From assembly GCA_937892735.1 (NCBI GenBank), contig CALBGL010000071.1, forward strand, positions 1 through 24,507: DNA of 24,507 bases. The letters run 5' to 3'. Below, piece by piece: positions 14,228 through 22,842 of this stretch (positions within the stretch are counted from its first letter, which is position 1; the number at the start of each line of letters is the position of its first letter). A model generated the notes under the pieces. The model ran no database searches and had not been told where the DNA came from. It worked only from the letters and a program-made list of their open reading frames with translations. This stretch comes from an uncultured Clostridia bacterium. Its GTDB lineage: Bacteria > Bacillota > Clostridia > Lachnospirales > Bianqueaceae. The translations under genes and the position numbers were made by a program.

Positions 14228-15492
14228 TGCAGCGATCCCATATGGGCGACAGCCTTCATGATCCCAATCTTACCATGCTCCCATGTCAACGCCCCCTGGA
14301 AATAAGCCACATACGGTTCCCGCATGGGCGCATCCGCGGATAGTTCTATAGTGGCTCCGGAAATGAAGTTTCCTGCCGCCATGATCACCGGATGGTCATA
14401 TCCGGGCATGTCCCAGGCCACCGGCGTCACATACGAATCCACCGGGGAAGCAAACTGAATCCCCTGGCAGAACTTCTCCAGCGGTTCCGGCGCTCCAAAG
14501 GTGACTGTCTGTACGATATCATGCCGTACTTCTTCCGGTGCGGGATATACCAAATAGCCCAGATCCTGAAAGACCTTGGCCGCGAAGATTGCCGTCTTGA
14601 CTGCCGCTTCTACCACGGCAGGCGCCTGAAACAGACCTTGATAAAGAGACCGATTCACGCCCAGCGTTGGCCCTTGTTCCTTGCCCAGCCCCGGTGCCGT
14701 CAATCGTACCGCACATCTCTCGATCAGATCCTTGCGCCCCACAATATAACCACCAATCGGAGCAAGTCCACCGCCCAGATTCTTGATGAGGGACCCCACG
14801 CACAGATCCGCCCCCACATTCGTAGGCTCTATCACCTCGGTAAACTCTCCATAACAGTTGTCTACCATACAGATCACATCGGGACGCACCGCCTTTACAG
14901 CCTGAATGATGCTGCCAATCTCTTCCACAGACAGCGTGTGCCGCACCTTATACCCCTTAGAGCGCTGAATCCCCACCAGCTTCGTCTCCGGCCGCAATGC
15001 CCGTACGACCGCTTCCGGATCCGGCGTTCCATCCTTCTTCAGTTCCACCTGTCCATAGGTAATACCGTATTCCATGAGGCTGCCCAACTCTGGCCGCAGA
15101 CCGATCACACCCTGCAGCGTATCATAGGGCTCTCCCGTAGCATACAGCAGGCCATCACCGGGGCGCAGGCAACCAAATAAAGCGGTCGCCAGCGCGTGGG
15201 TACCACAGATCAGCTGCGGTCGCACAAGCGCGTCTTCCGTCCCGAAAATATCTGCGTAGATGGCTTCCAGGGTATCCCGTCCCAAATCATTGTATCCATA
15301 TCCCGTAGTGGTCTCGAAATGATTTTCTCCCACCCGATGCTTCTGAAAAGCCGCCAGCACCTTCGCCTGATTAGCCTCCGCAATCTCCGAGACTCTGGCA
15401 AAGGTCGGCCCCAACTCCTTCTCTCGCTCATGACAAAAATCATAGACGGCTGCAGGAATCCCCAAAGCCGCCAGTGTCTGTTCCTGTATCAT
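14224..15492 (-). CDS. Methionine gamma-lyase-like PLP enzyme (aluminium resistance protein family)
   Basis: The 422-residue protein belongs to the PLP-dependent family often annotated as aluminium resistance protein or methionine gamma-lyase (PF06838), distantly related to cystathionine-metabolising enzymes. Visible features are HFETTTGYGYNDLGR near the N terminus, FGTEDALVRPQLICGTHAL, VDNCYGEFTE with the PLP-binding Asp, and GSLIKNLGGGLAPIGGYIVG, where the Lys (about 237) should form the Schiff base. The length is normal for the family. The actual reaction is uncertain because few members have been studied. The gene starts 4 bases after the hfq stop, with AAGGAGGAG inside the hfq end, so it is probably co-expressed with hfq. 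Confidence 0.9.
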   Translation of the reverse strand: MIQEQTLAALGIPAAVYDFCHEREKELGPTFARVSEIAEANQAKVLAAFQKHRVGENHFETTTGYGYNDLGRDTLEAIYADIFGTEDALVRPQLICGTHALATALFGCLRPGDGLLYATGEPYDTLQGVIGLRPELGSLMEYGITYGQVELKKDGTPDPEAVVRALRPETKLVGIQRSKGYKVRHTLSVEEIGSIIQAVKAVRPDVICMVDNCYGEFTEVIEPTNVGADLCVGSLIKNLGGGLAPIGGYIVGRKDLIERCAVRLTAPGLGKEQGPTLGVNRSLYQGLFQAPAVVEAAVKTAIFAAKVFQDLGYLVYPAPEEVRHDIVQTVTFGAPEPLEKFCQGIQFASPVDSYVTPVAWDMPGYDHPVIMAAGNFISGATIELSADAPMREPYVAYFQGALTWEHGKIGIMKAVAHMGSLQ

Positions 15493-15496
15493 GGGA

Positions 15497-15739
15497 TTAC
15501 GCCTGCTCCTCCTTTACCGGATTGGTAAAAATGACCGGCCGCACCGGCGCAATGGTAGAAATGGCATGCTTATAGATCATCTGCTGCTTTCCATCGGAAT
15601 CCATCATCAGCACAAAGCTGTCATACCCCTTTACGCAGCCCCTGATCTGATATCCATTGGTCAGAAAAACTGTGACTTCTGTTCTCTCTTTACGAAGTGT
15701 GTTCAGAAACATGTCCTGAAGATTCAACTGTTTCGTCAT
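15497..15739 (-). CDS. hfq: RNA chaperone Hfq
   Basis: The start is set at ATG 15739 (80 residues, MTKQLNLQDMFL) with GAGAGGAG about 8 bases upstream; a longer frame from 15793 would run through the U-rich leader. The Sm1 motif (VTVFLTNGYQIRGCVKGYDSFVLMM) and Sm2 motif (YKHAISTI) match Hfq, which forms a hexameric ring binding U-rich small-RNA ends and A-rich mRNA. The protein is close to Bacillus Hfq in length with a short acidic tail. It follows miaA, the conserved gene order in many bacteria, but has its own promoter (15803-15831). Confidence 0.95.
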   Translation of the reverse strand: MTKQLNLQDMFLNTLRKERTEVTVFLTNGYQIRGCVKGYDSFVLMMDSDGKQQMIYKHAISTIAPVRPVIFTNPVKEEQA

Positions 15740-15758
15740 GATAAAATCTCCTCTCAAC

Positions 15759-15802
15759 AAAAAATAAAAAACAAACCGGCTGGCACCTGCCAAACCACTT
15801 TT
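15759..15802 (-). promoter_or_regulatory. U-rich leader of hfq with small hairpin
   Basis: On the minus strand the leader begins just after the -10 box. It contains TGGC-AGGT-GCCA (15781-15792, a 4-bp hairpin) and then, 9 bases later, TTTTTTATTTTTT (15759-15771) shortly before the ribosome binding site. The hairpin is short and too far from the U run for a canonical terminator. The run is a plausible Hfq-binding site, which would allow autoregulation; this is inference. Confidence 0.45.
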
Positions 15803-15831
15803 ATTATACTGGATGCCTTTTCTAATTACAA
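15803..15831 (-). promoter_or_regulatory. Promoter of hfq, inside the 3' end of miaA
   Basis: On the minus strand TTGTAA (15826-15831), a 17-base spacer and a perfect TATAAT (15803-15808). The -35 box lies within the last codons of miaA. It provides expression of hfq and downstream genes independent of the mismatch-repair genes. Confidence 0.8.
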
Positions 15832-16769
15832 GGGGTATTTTTCAGCAAACTCTTCCGGATTTTCTCCAGCTGATCCGAAAGGCTCTCGCCTTCCTGCCAG
15901 ACGATCCACTGAGCCTCCTCCCTGCGAAACCAAGTCAACTGACGCTTGGCAAAGTGCCGGGTATCTCGCTGGAGTACCCTCGTGGCCTCCGCCAGATCCA
16001 TCTCGCCTGTGAGATACGCCATGATTTCCTTATACCCCAGTCCCTGCATCGAAACCATGTCTCTCCGGCACCCCTGGTTACACAGCCCTTCAACCTCCTG
16101 CACCAAGCCGCTTTCGAGCATCTCCTCCACCCGCTGGTCGATCCTGCGGTAGAGTTCCTCCCGCGGACGTGTGAGCACATAATAATGCAGCGCATACGGA
16201 CTCTCTTTCTGCCGCAGCCTCTCGTTATGGGTACTGATAGGTTCCCCATTCTGGTAGTAATATTCCAACGCTCGAATCACCCGTTTGATATTATGTGGAT
16301 GAATCTGCTGCGCACCCGCAGGATCCACCCGAGAAAGCTCCTCATACAATCCTTCCCGGCCTGCTTCCGTGACGCTTCTTTCTTCCAGCTTCTTTCGGAG
16401 TTCTCCTCCCGTTTCCTCCGGGGAAAACTCGGCGCCATAGGCCAACGCATGCAGATAGAAACCCGTACCGCCCGCCACGATCGGAACATGGCCTCTGGCT
16501 CTGATTTCAGAAATGATTTTTCTCGCCGCCTCGGTAAACCGAGCCACATTCCATTCTTCCCAGGGATTCACATAGTCTATCAGATGATGTGGGACTCCCT
16601 GCATCTCCTCTACCGTGATCTTCGCAGTTCCAATATCCATTCCGCGATAGACCTGCATAGAATCTCCGGAGATCACCTCACCCCCAATCGTTTTGGCCAG
16701 TTCCACCGCCAGCGCGGATTTCCCCGCAGCGGTCGGCCCCGCGATAATAAAAAGCGCTTCCTTTTTCAT
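15822..16769 (-). CDS. miaA: tRNA dimethylallyltransferase
   Basis: The 315-residue protein adds a dimethylallyl group to N6 of A37 in tRNAs reading UNN codons. It begins with the P-loop FIIAGPTAAGKSALAVELA (residues 7-25), followed by GEVISGDSMQVYRGMDIGTAK (ends given as GDSMQVYRG and DIGTAK), GVPHHLIDYVNP, and VAGGTGFYLHAL, all hallmarks of MiaA. RDTRHFAKRQLTWFR near the C terminus is also typical. Its product is the substrate of MiaB, encoded upstream in the same cluster. The start lies 10 bases after the mutL stop with AAAGGAGAA in the gap. Confidence 0.95.
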   Translation of the reverse strand: MKKEALFIIAGPTAAGKSALAVELAKTIGGEVISGDSMQVYRGMDIGTAKITVEEMQGVPHHLIDYVNPWEEWNVARFTEAARKIISEIRARGHVPIVAGGTGFYLHALAYGAEFSPEETGGELRKKLEERSVTEAGREGLYEELSRVDPAGAQQIHPHNIKRVIRALEYYYQNGEPISTHNERLRQKESPYALHYYVLTRPREELYRRIDQRVEEMLESGLVQEVEGLCNQGCRRDMVSMQGLGYKEIMAYLTGEMDLAEATRVLQRDTRHFAKRQLTWFRREEAQWIVWQEGESLSDQLEKIRKSLLKNTPCN

Positions 16770-16779
16770 AAGTTCTCCT

Positions 16780-18708
16780 TTATACGATCCGCTTAAACAG
16801 CCGCTCGATCTGCTGCTTTGTCATTGTCACGATCGTCGGACGACCATGTGGGCAGTTATACGGATTGGTCGTCTGGGCCAGACTCCGAAAGAGCGCCCTG
16901 GCCTCCTCCACATCCATGGTGTGATTGCCTTTCACCGCGGCCTTACAAGACATCATCGCCATCTTATCGAGCAAGAGATCCCGTGGGGTATTGCGGTTTC
17001 CCTCACAAATAAAGCCCACCATATCTCGAAAATCCTGCGGATCCATCGGTCCGTTGAAAATATAGGGGACACAGCGCAGGAGCACGGTATTTTCTCCAAA
17101 AGGTTCCACTTCGAACCCCATATAAGACACCAGTTCCTGATGTTCCGATAGTCCCAGCATCTCTTGAGGAGACAGTGTAATCGGCTCCGGCTCCAGAAGG
17201 ATCTGACCATCCAGCGGCTTCTTCGTCAGGGTCTGCCGGATCTGATCGTAGAGCACCCGTTCATGCGCCGCATGTTGATCCACAATATAAAGTACGCCAT
17301 CCGCTTCTGCCATCCAATAGGTATCGAAAACCTGTCCCACCAGCCGAAGCCGCTCCGGATCCGGGAAGCGATGACCAGCCGACTCGGTTCGCTCCGATCC
17401 CGTAACGGGGTTCTCCGCCTGCTGAGATACCGAAACCGGCTCCTCAGAAGCCCTCGTCTCACATTCCTCTACCAAATCCCCGCGGGATGCCGATTCATAG
17501 ATGGGTTCCGGCTCCCGCAGGGCTGTCCCAAGAATCTCCTGTTTGCCTGTATAATAGCCACTCTCCCGCCAGATTTCCTTCTTAGGCGTCTTTTCCTGCG
17601 GTTCGATGGCGCTCGCCGTACTGGCTTCGGCACTGAACACCGGAAATGCCTGTGCCCAGCCCTCTTCCTCCTGCGGGGGTTCCGGAATCACCGTCTTTGC
17701 CTGCACCACCCGCGTCATCAGGTCTACTTCTCCCAGCGTACGGGATATGGCCTTGTACATTTCCTCCCGCACCAAGTTCTCATTCGAGAACCGAACCTCC
17801 ATCTTCGTCGGATGCACATTGACATCCACCAGCGCTGGATCCACCTCAATCCGTAAAACAGCAATGGGAAAATTGCCCGGCATGATCAGATCCTTATAGC
17901 ATTCTTCCAGGATTTTCTCCAATAGCGCGCTGCGGATCATCCGGCCATTGAGATAGAAATGCTGATAGCTCCGATTGATCCGAACCAGCTGCGGTCTGGA
18001 TATGTAGCCTGTGACCTTTAAATCGCCCGCATAATCCACTTCCAGGAGTTCGTTCAGGATCTCCCTGCCATAGACAGCATAGACACAATTCCTCAGCCTG
18101 TAATCGCCCGGCGTATGTAGCACCCTGGAACTGCCCCGGATATACTGAAATGAGATTTCCGGATGTCCCATGGCAATTTTCTGCATGAACTCCGTCACCG
18201 CAGCGGCCTCTGCGGCTGGCTTCTTCAGAAACTTCCGCCGTGCTGGCGTATTGAAGAAGAGTTCCTCCACCTTGAAGGTCGTACCGGGTGTAGCCGCCAC
18301 TTCCTCCCATAACACCTCCTTACCGCCTTCCGTCACATACCGCACTCCGGTGAGCGCCTTATGGGTTTTTGTCAGCACTTCGGTCCGCGAAACAGCCGCT
18401 ATACTGGCCAACGCCTCTCCGCGAAACCCCAGAGATACCACCGCCGCCAGATCCTCCGCTGTCTCAATCTTACTAGTCGCATGGCGCAGGAAGGCACTGC
18501 GTACTTCCTCAGCCTCGATGCCGGATCCATTATCGGTCACACGAATCCGACGGATGCCTCCATCTTGAATCTCTACCGTGATCGCCGTCGCGCCCGCGTC
18601 GATGGCATTTTCCACCAACTCCTTCACGATGGAGGCCGGTCGCTCGATCACTTCTCCTGCTGCGATCTTATTGATCGTCTGGGAGTCCAGCATCTTGATA
18701 TGCGCCAT
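16780..18708 (-). CDS. mutL: DNA mismatch repair protein MutL
   Basis: The 642-residue protein is intact. The N-terminal GHKL ATPase has VKELVENAIDAGAT (motif I), DNGSGIEAEEV (motif II), ATSKIETAEDL and LGFRGEALASIAAVS (motif III). A variable linker spans about 330-440. The C-terminal domain carries the metal-dependent nicking endonuclease motif DQHAAHERVLYD (Asp in place of the usual final Glu), then ACKAAVKG and CPHGRPT, as in MutL of organisms lacking MutH. The start codon shares one base with the mutS stop (TAATG), so MutL translation would normally be coupled to MutS. Since mutS is broken upstream, coupling depends on ribosomes that reinitiate within the distal mutS part, and MutL supply may be reduced. 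Confidence 0.95.
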   Translation of the reverse strand: MAHIKMLDSQTINKIAAGEVIERPASIVKELVENAIDAGATAITVEIQDGGIRRIRVTDNGSGIEAEEVRSAFLRHATSKIETAEDLAAVVSLGFRGEALASIAAVSRTEVLTKTHKALTGVRYVTEGGKEVLWEEVAATPGTTFKVEELFFNTPARRKFLKKPAAEAAAVTEFMQKIAMGHPEISFQYIRGSSRVLHTPGDYRLRNCVYAVYGREILNELLEVDYAGDLKVTGYISRPQLVRINRSYQHFYLNGRMIRSALLEKILEECYKDLIMPGNFPIAVLRIEVDPALVDVNVHPTKMEVRFSNENLVREEMYKAISRTLGEVDLMTRVVQAKTVIPEPPQEEEGWAQAFPVFSAEASTASAIEPQEKTPKKEIWRESGYYTGKQEILGTALREPEPIYESASRGDLVEECETRASEEPVSVSQQAENPVTGSERTESAGHRFPDPERLRLVGQVFDTYWMAEADGVLYIVDQHAAHERVLYDQIRQTLTKKPLDGQILLEPEPITLSPQEMLGLSEHQELVSYMGFEVEPFGENTVLLRCVPYIFNGPMDPQDFRDMVGFICEGNRNTPRDLLLDKMAMMSCKAAVKGNHTMDVEEARALFRSLAQTTNPYNCPHGRPTIVTMTKQQIERLFKRIV

Positions 18709-21322
18709 TATCCGATCTCCTTTGCTTCATTACACAGTTCATATAATATCTGCTGCGCCTCCAATGGCGTCATTTCCAATACCTTCAATCCTTTGAGCCT
18801 TGCAAGGATCTCTTCCTGTTTAGGATCATCCTTGGCAAAAAGGCTCATCTGAAAGCTCTCTGCGAGCACCTCTGTCCGAGCCTTGATCGCCGAAGGGCTA
18901 TTACTCACGTTATTCTCCAGCAGTTCCTTCAAAATCTCCTGCGCCCGCTTCACCACCCAGTTCGGCAATCCTGCCAGCTTCGCCACCTCAATACCATAGC
19001 TTCTGTCTCCAAACCCTCGCTGAATCTTCCGCAGAAAGACGATATCGTCTCCGCTTTCCTTGATCGCCACACAGTAGTTATGAACGCCCTCCAGCTGCCC
19101 CTCCAATTCAGTCAACTCATGGTAATGCGTCGCGAACAGCGTCTTAGCGCCGATGGTTTTCTTATCGCTGATATATTCCACCACCGCCCAGGCAATGCTG
19201 AGTCCATCATAGGTAGAAGTCCCCCGGCCAATCTCATCCAGGATGAGCAGACTGGAGGATGTGGCATGGCGCAGAATATTCGATACCTCCGCCATCTCCA
19301 CCATGAAAGTACTCTGTCCGCCTGCCAGATCATCAGAAGCTCCCACGCGTGTGAAAATCCGGTCCACAATCGCGAGCCTCGCCGAATCGGCCGGCACAAA
19401 AGAACCCATCTGCGCCATCAGCGTGATGACGGCTACGTGGACTTTCCCGCCATATTGGGACCCGTGATGATGGCAATCCGATTTTCTTTATTATCCAGCA
19501 ACGTATCATTAGGAATGAAGGATTCATTCCCCATCATCCGTTCCACCACCGGATGACGGCCGCCCACAATCTCCAGCGTCTCCTTCTTATCGCTTAAGAG
19601 TTTCGGCTTCACATAGTGATGCAGAATCGCCGCTTCTCCTAAAGAACGCAATGCATCCAGTTCCGCGATCTGCGCCGCCGTTCGCTGCACCCGCGTCAAC
19701 TGTCCGGCAATCCGCTGCCTAAGTTCAACAAACAGGTCGTACTCCAGCGCCACCAGCTTCTCCTTAGCGCCTAAAATGGTATCTTCCAGATTTTTCAGTT
19801 CCTCCGTAATATACCGCTCCCCATTAGCCAGTGTCTGTTTGCGAATATATCGATCCGGCACCTGGTTCATGAACGACTTGGAGACTTCCAGATAGTAGCC
19901 GAAGACCCGATTATATCCTACCTTCAGCGTCCGGATCCCCGTCGCCTCTTTCTCTTTATTTTCCAGCTGGGCCAGCCAGCTCTTTCCCTCTATATCTGCC
20001 TTGCGCAGCCGGTCCACTTCCTCATGATACCCTTCTTTGATCAGACGGCCCTCCCGCAGCGTAATCGGCGGTTCCTCATAGACCGCCCGTTCCAGAAGGT
20101 CATATAGATCTGCCAGATCATCGAAGGTACTCGCCATGTCCTGAAAATAGGGAGCGTCCAATACGCCAAGGATCTGTTTGATACCTGGCAGGCCCCGCAG
20201 GGATTGTTTCAGGGACAGAAGATCTCTCGCCCCCGCGCTGCCATAGGCAATGCGGCCCATCAGACGTTCCATGTCATAGATCTGTCCCAGTGCTTCTTTC
20301 AACTCTTCCGACAGAATCATATCCTGTACGAAGCATTCTACCGCATCCTGCCGCCGTTCGATCTGTTCCCGATCAATCAGCGGCTGTTCCACCCATTTCC
20401 GCAAAAGCCGGCCGCCCATGGCCGTCTTCGTATAGTCCAGCACCCACAGCAGCGACCCGTGCCGGCTCTTGTCCCGCAGTGTCTCTGTCAGTTCCAGGTT
20501 GCGTCTTGTCGAGGCATCGAGCATCATGTACTGATTCAACGAATACGTCGAAATCCGGGAAATATGGCTCAGATCCCGCTTCTGCGTCTCCACCAGATAG
20601 TCCAAGAGTCCGCCCGCCGCCGTGACAGCCAGCGGCATCTCCGCCATTCCCAGGCCTTCCATCGAATGTACCTTAAAATGATGCTTGAGTACGTCCTGAC
20701 AACGTTCCAGCCGGAAATGGTGCGCGCCATAGGTATTAACGAATACGCCGTAATTGTCTTTACAGCGTTCCAGATCCAGCGTTCCCAAGTTCTCCTCGTT
20801 GACAATCAGTTCCGCAGGCCGATACTTGCCCAACTCATCCCAGAACTTATCCTCTTCTTCTAATTCCGTCACGCTGAACTCACCGGTAGTGATATCACAG
20901 ATCGCTAACCCCATTCGGTCACAGGTACGGTTAATCGCCATGATATAGTTGTTGCCCTTCTCCTCCATGTGATCGGAATTGATATTGGTACCCGGCGTCA
21001 CAATCCGCGTCACTTCCCGCTTGACCAGACCTTGCGCCTGTTTCGGATCCTCCATCTGCTCACAGATCGCTACTTTATAGCCCTTAGATACCAATTTCTG
21101 CAGATACCCTTCGATGGCGTGATAAGGCACCCCGCACATGGGGGCCCGTTCCGCCTGTCCGCAATCTCTGCCCGTCAGCGTCAGCTCCAACTCCTTGGAC
21201 GCTGTCACCGCATCCTCAAAAAACAATTCGTAAAAATCTCCCAGACGGAACATGAGAAGGCAGTCCGGATTTTCCTCCTTCACCTTCAGATACTGTTCCA
21301 TCATCGGTGTATATTTGGCCAT
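18708..21322 (-). pseudogene. mutS: DNA mismatch recognition protein MutS, frameshifted after Walker A
   Basis: Two adjacent frames together encode a full MutS. The first (21322 to 19433, 629 residues) holds the mismatch-binding domain (FRLGDFYELFFEDA, with the F-x-E element), the connector, lever and clamp, and the start of the ATPase domain, ending in ITGPNMAGKST followed at once by TAG (19433-19435). The second frame resumes with VAVITLMAQMGSFVPA (from about 19436) and contains the D-loop/Walker B (LLILDEIGRGTSTYDG), FATHYHEL and the C terminus to 18708. MutS proteins read GPNMAGKSTYMRQVA at this point. Residues YMRQ are missing and one base more is lost, consistent with a 13-nt deletion between two GTA triplets. 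The truncated product lacks Walker B and the composite ATPase site, so mismatch repair should be lost unless this is an assembly error. Confidence 0.85.
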
Positions 21323-21323
21323 C

Positions 21324-22742
21324 TTATTCTTCCTTATCCTCTTGTATCCGTCCTGCCAGATAATAGGTCATCTGCTCCGTGATCGTAACCGGCAGGATCT
21401 GTCCAATCTGCTCCGGGTTGCCTGGGAAGTGTACGAGATGATTTCCCTCGCTGCGTCCCGTCAGCATCGTCGGATCGTGCTGATTCACAGCCTCCGCCAG
21501 CACATGAAGCGTCTTGCCGATCAATCTCTCGTTTCGCTTGTCCATGACTTCCTTGAGTACTTCTAACAATTCCTCGAAATTGGCTTTGGCTTCCGCCTCC
21601 GGCACCTGTTCCATCTGTACGGCCGGCGTTCCTTCCCGCGGCGAATAGATGAACGTAAAGGCGCCATCGAAGGCCGCCTTACGCACCACATCCACCGTCT
21701 CCAGAAAATCTTCTCTCGTCTCTTTCGGAAAACCGACAATGATATCCGTTGTGATCGCCATCTCTGGCACGGCTTCCCGCAGCTTTCGCACGATATCCAG
21801 ATACTTTTCCTTCGTATAACGACGGTTCATCTGCGCCAGAATCCTATCGCTGCCAGACTGCAGCGGCAGATGAAAATGCGGGCATACCTTCGGACAATCC
21901 CGCATCGCGGCAATCAATTCGTCAGACAGGTCCTTCGGGTGCGAGGTCATGAAACGAATCCGTTCGATGCCCTCTACTTCGGCCACCTGGTACAAGAGCT
22001 CCGCAAAGCTGATCGGATGCTCCAATGTCTTTCCGTAGCTGTTGACATTCTGTCCCAGGAGTTGAATCTCCTTCACACCGCTTTCTGCCAGCTCCCGCAC
22101 TTCCTTCAGAATTTCTTCCGGTCTACGGCTGCGCTCCCGCCCACGCACATAGGGTACGATACAATAGGTACAGAAATTGTTGCAGCCAAACATAATGTTC
22201 ACCGATGCTTTGAAAGAGAACTTGCGAATGCTGGGCAGATCCTCCACGATCTCTCCCGGCGCGTCCCACAGATCGATAATCGGCCCATCACTCTCATACA
22301 TGCTCTCCAACAATTCTGCGAACCGGTACAAATTATGCGTCCCGAAGATCAGATCCACCCATCGATACGACTTCCGCAGTTTCTCGATCACATGCTTTTC
22401 CTGCATCATACAGCCGCAGAGCGCGACTTTCATCTTTGGATTCTTTTTCTTGTATCCCTTGAGATAGCCCAGGCGTCCAAACACCTTCTGCTCCGCGTTT
22501 TCCCGGATACAGCAGGTGTTATATACGACCAGATCCGCCTCTTCCTCTTTGACGCTTTCTGTAAAGCCGATTTCTGCAAGGATTCCGGCCAGTTTTTCTG
22601 AATCATGGGCGTTCATCTGACACCCTAGTGTAGTTATATAATAGGAAGGTTTTCTTCCTTTGAAATACTCTCTCAGCCTCTCTATGGCCATTTTTTGCTG
22701 CCGCGCTTCCTGCGCTGCGTCTCCAGTCCATTCCCTTTTCAT
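21324..22742 (-). CDS. miaB: tRNA-2-methylthio-N6-dimethylallyladenosine synthase
   Basis: The 472-residue radical SAM enzyme methylthiolates i6A37 in tRNA, acting on the product of MiaA encoded downstream. The N-terminal MTTase domain has YITTLGCQMNAHDSEKL, NTCCIRENAEQK and VALCGCMMQE, supplying the three Cys of the auxiliary iron-sulfur cluster. The radical SAM core has MFGCNNFCTYCIVPYVRGRERSR (the CxxxCxxC motif is CNNFCTYC). A TRAM domain ends the protein (about 400-465). The gene is the first of the cluster, with its own promoter at 22804-22832 and AAAGGA before the ATG. mutS begins 1 base after its stop. Confidence 0.96.
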   Translation of the reverse strand: MKREWTGDAAQEARQQKMAIERLREYFKGRKPSYYITTLGCQMNAHDSEKLAGILAEIGFTESVKEEEADLVVYNTCCIRENAEQKVFGRLGYLKGYKKKNPKMKVALCGCMMQEKHVIEKLRKSYRWVDLIFGTHNLYRFAELLESMYESDGPIIDLWDAPGEIVEDLPSIRKFSFKASVNIMFGCNNFCTYCIVPYVRGRERSRRPEEILKEVRELAESGVKEIQLLGQNVNSYGKTLEHPISFAELLYQVAEVEGIERIRFMTSHPKDLSDELIAAMRDCPKVCPHFHLPLQSGSDRILAQMNRRYTKEKYLDIVRKLREAVPEMAITTDIIVGFPKETREDFLETVDVVRKAAFDGAFTFIYSPREGTPAVQMEQVPEAEAKANFEELLEVLKEVMDKRNERLIGKTLHVLAEAVNQHDPTMLTGRSEGNHLVHFPGNPEQIGQILPVTITEQMTYYLAGRIQEDKEE

Positions 22743-22803
22743 CCGTTATTCCTTTCTAGCCTATGTGGCGTGAATTGACAGTCTAACCCCAATTCTAATC
22801 TAT

Positions 22804-22832
22804 ATCTTACCGCATTTGGCCGAATTTGTAAA
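22804..22832 (-). promoter_or_regulatory. Promoter of the miaB-mutS-mutL-miaA cluster
   Basis: On the minus strand TTTACA (22827-22832), a 17-base spacer and TAAGAT (22804-22809). It lies in the 100-base gap between the recombinase stop and miaB, giving a leader of roughly 55 bases. No terminator is visible between the recombinase gene and this promoter, so read-through is possible. Confidence 0.7.
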
Positions 22833-22842
22833 GTGCATGTTT

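Noticed and set aside
15759..15792. Canonical rho-independent terminator between miaA and hfq
   Set aside because: The stem is only about 4 bp and is separated from the U run by 9 bases; it is kept only as a U-rich leader.
15813..16796. 327-residue open frame on the + strand opposite miaA
   Set aside because: It is exactly antisense to a clear miaA gene, contains no recognisable domain, and has no ribosome binding site.
18708..19418. Separate 236-residue ATPase gene starting at MAQMGSF
   Set aside because: It is the distal third of MutS continuing from the interrupted frame, with no ribosome binding site and with the normal MutS C terminus.
19425..19445. Programmed ribosomal frameshift in mutS
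   Set aside because: There is no slippery heptamer at the stop, four conserved residues are missing as well as the frame, and mutS is not known to use recoding.
20204..20863. 219-residue + strand frame opposite mutS
   Set aside because: It is an antisense shadow of conserved MutS coding sequence with no supporting start or family match.
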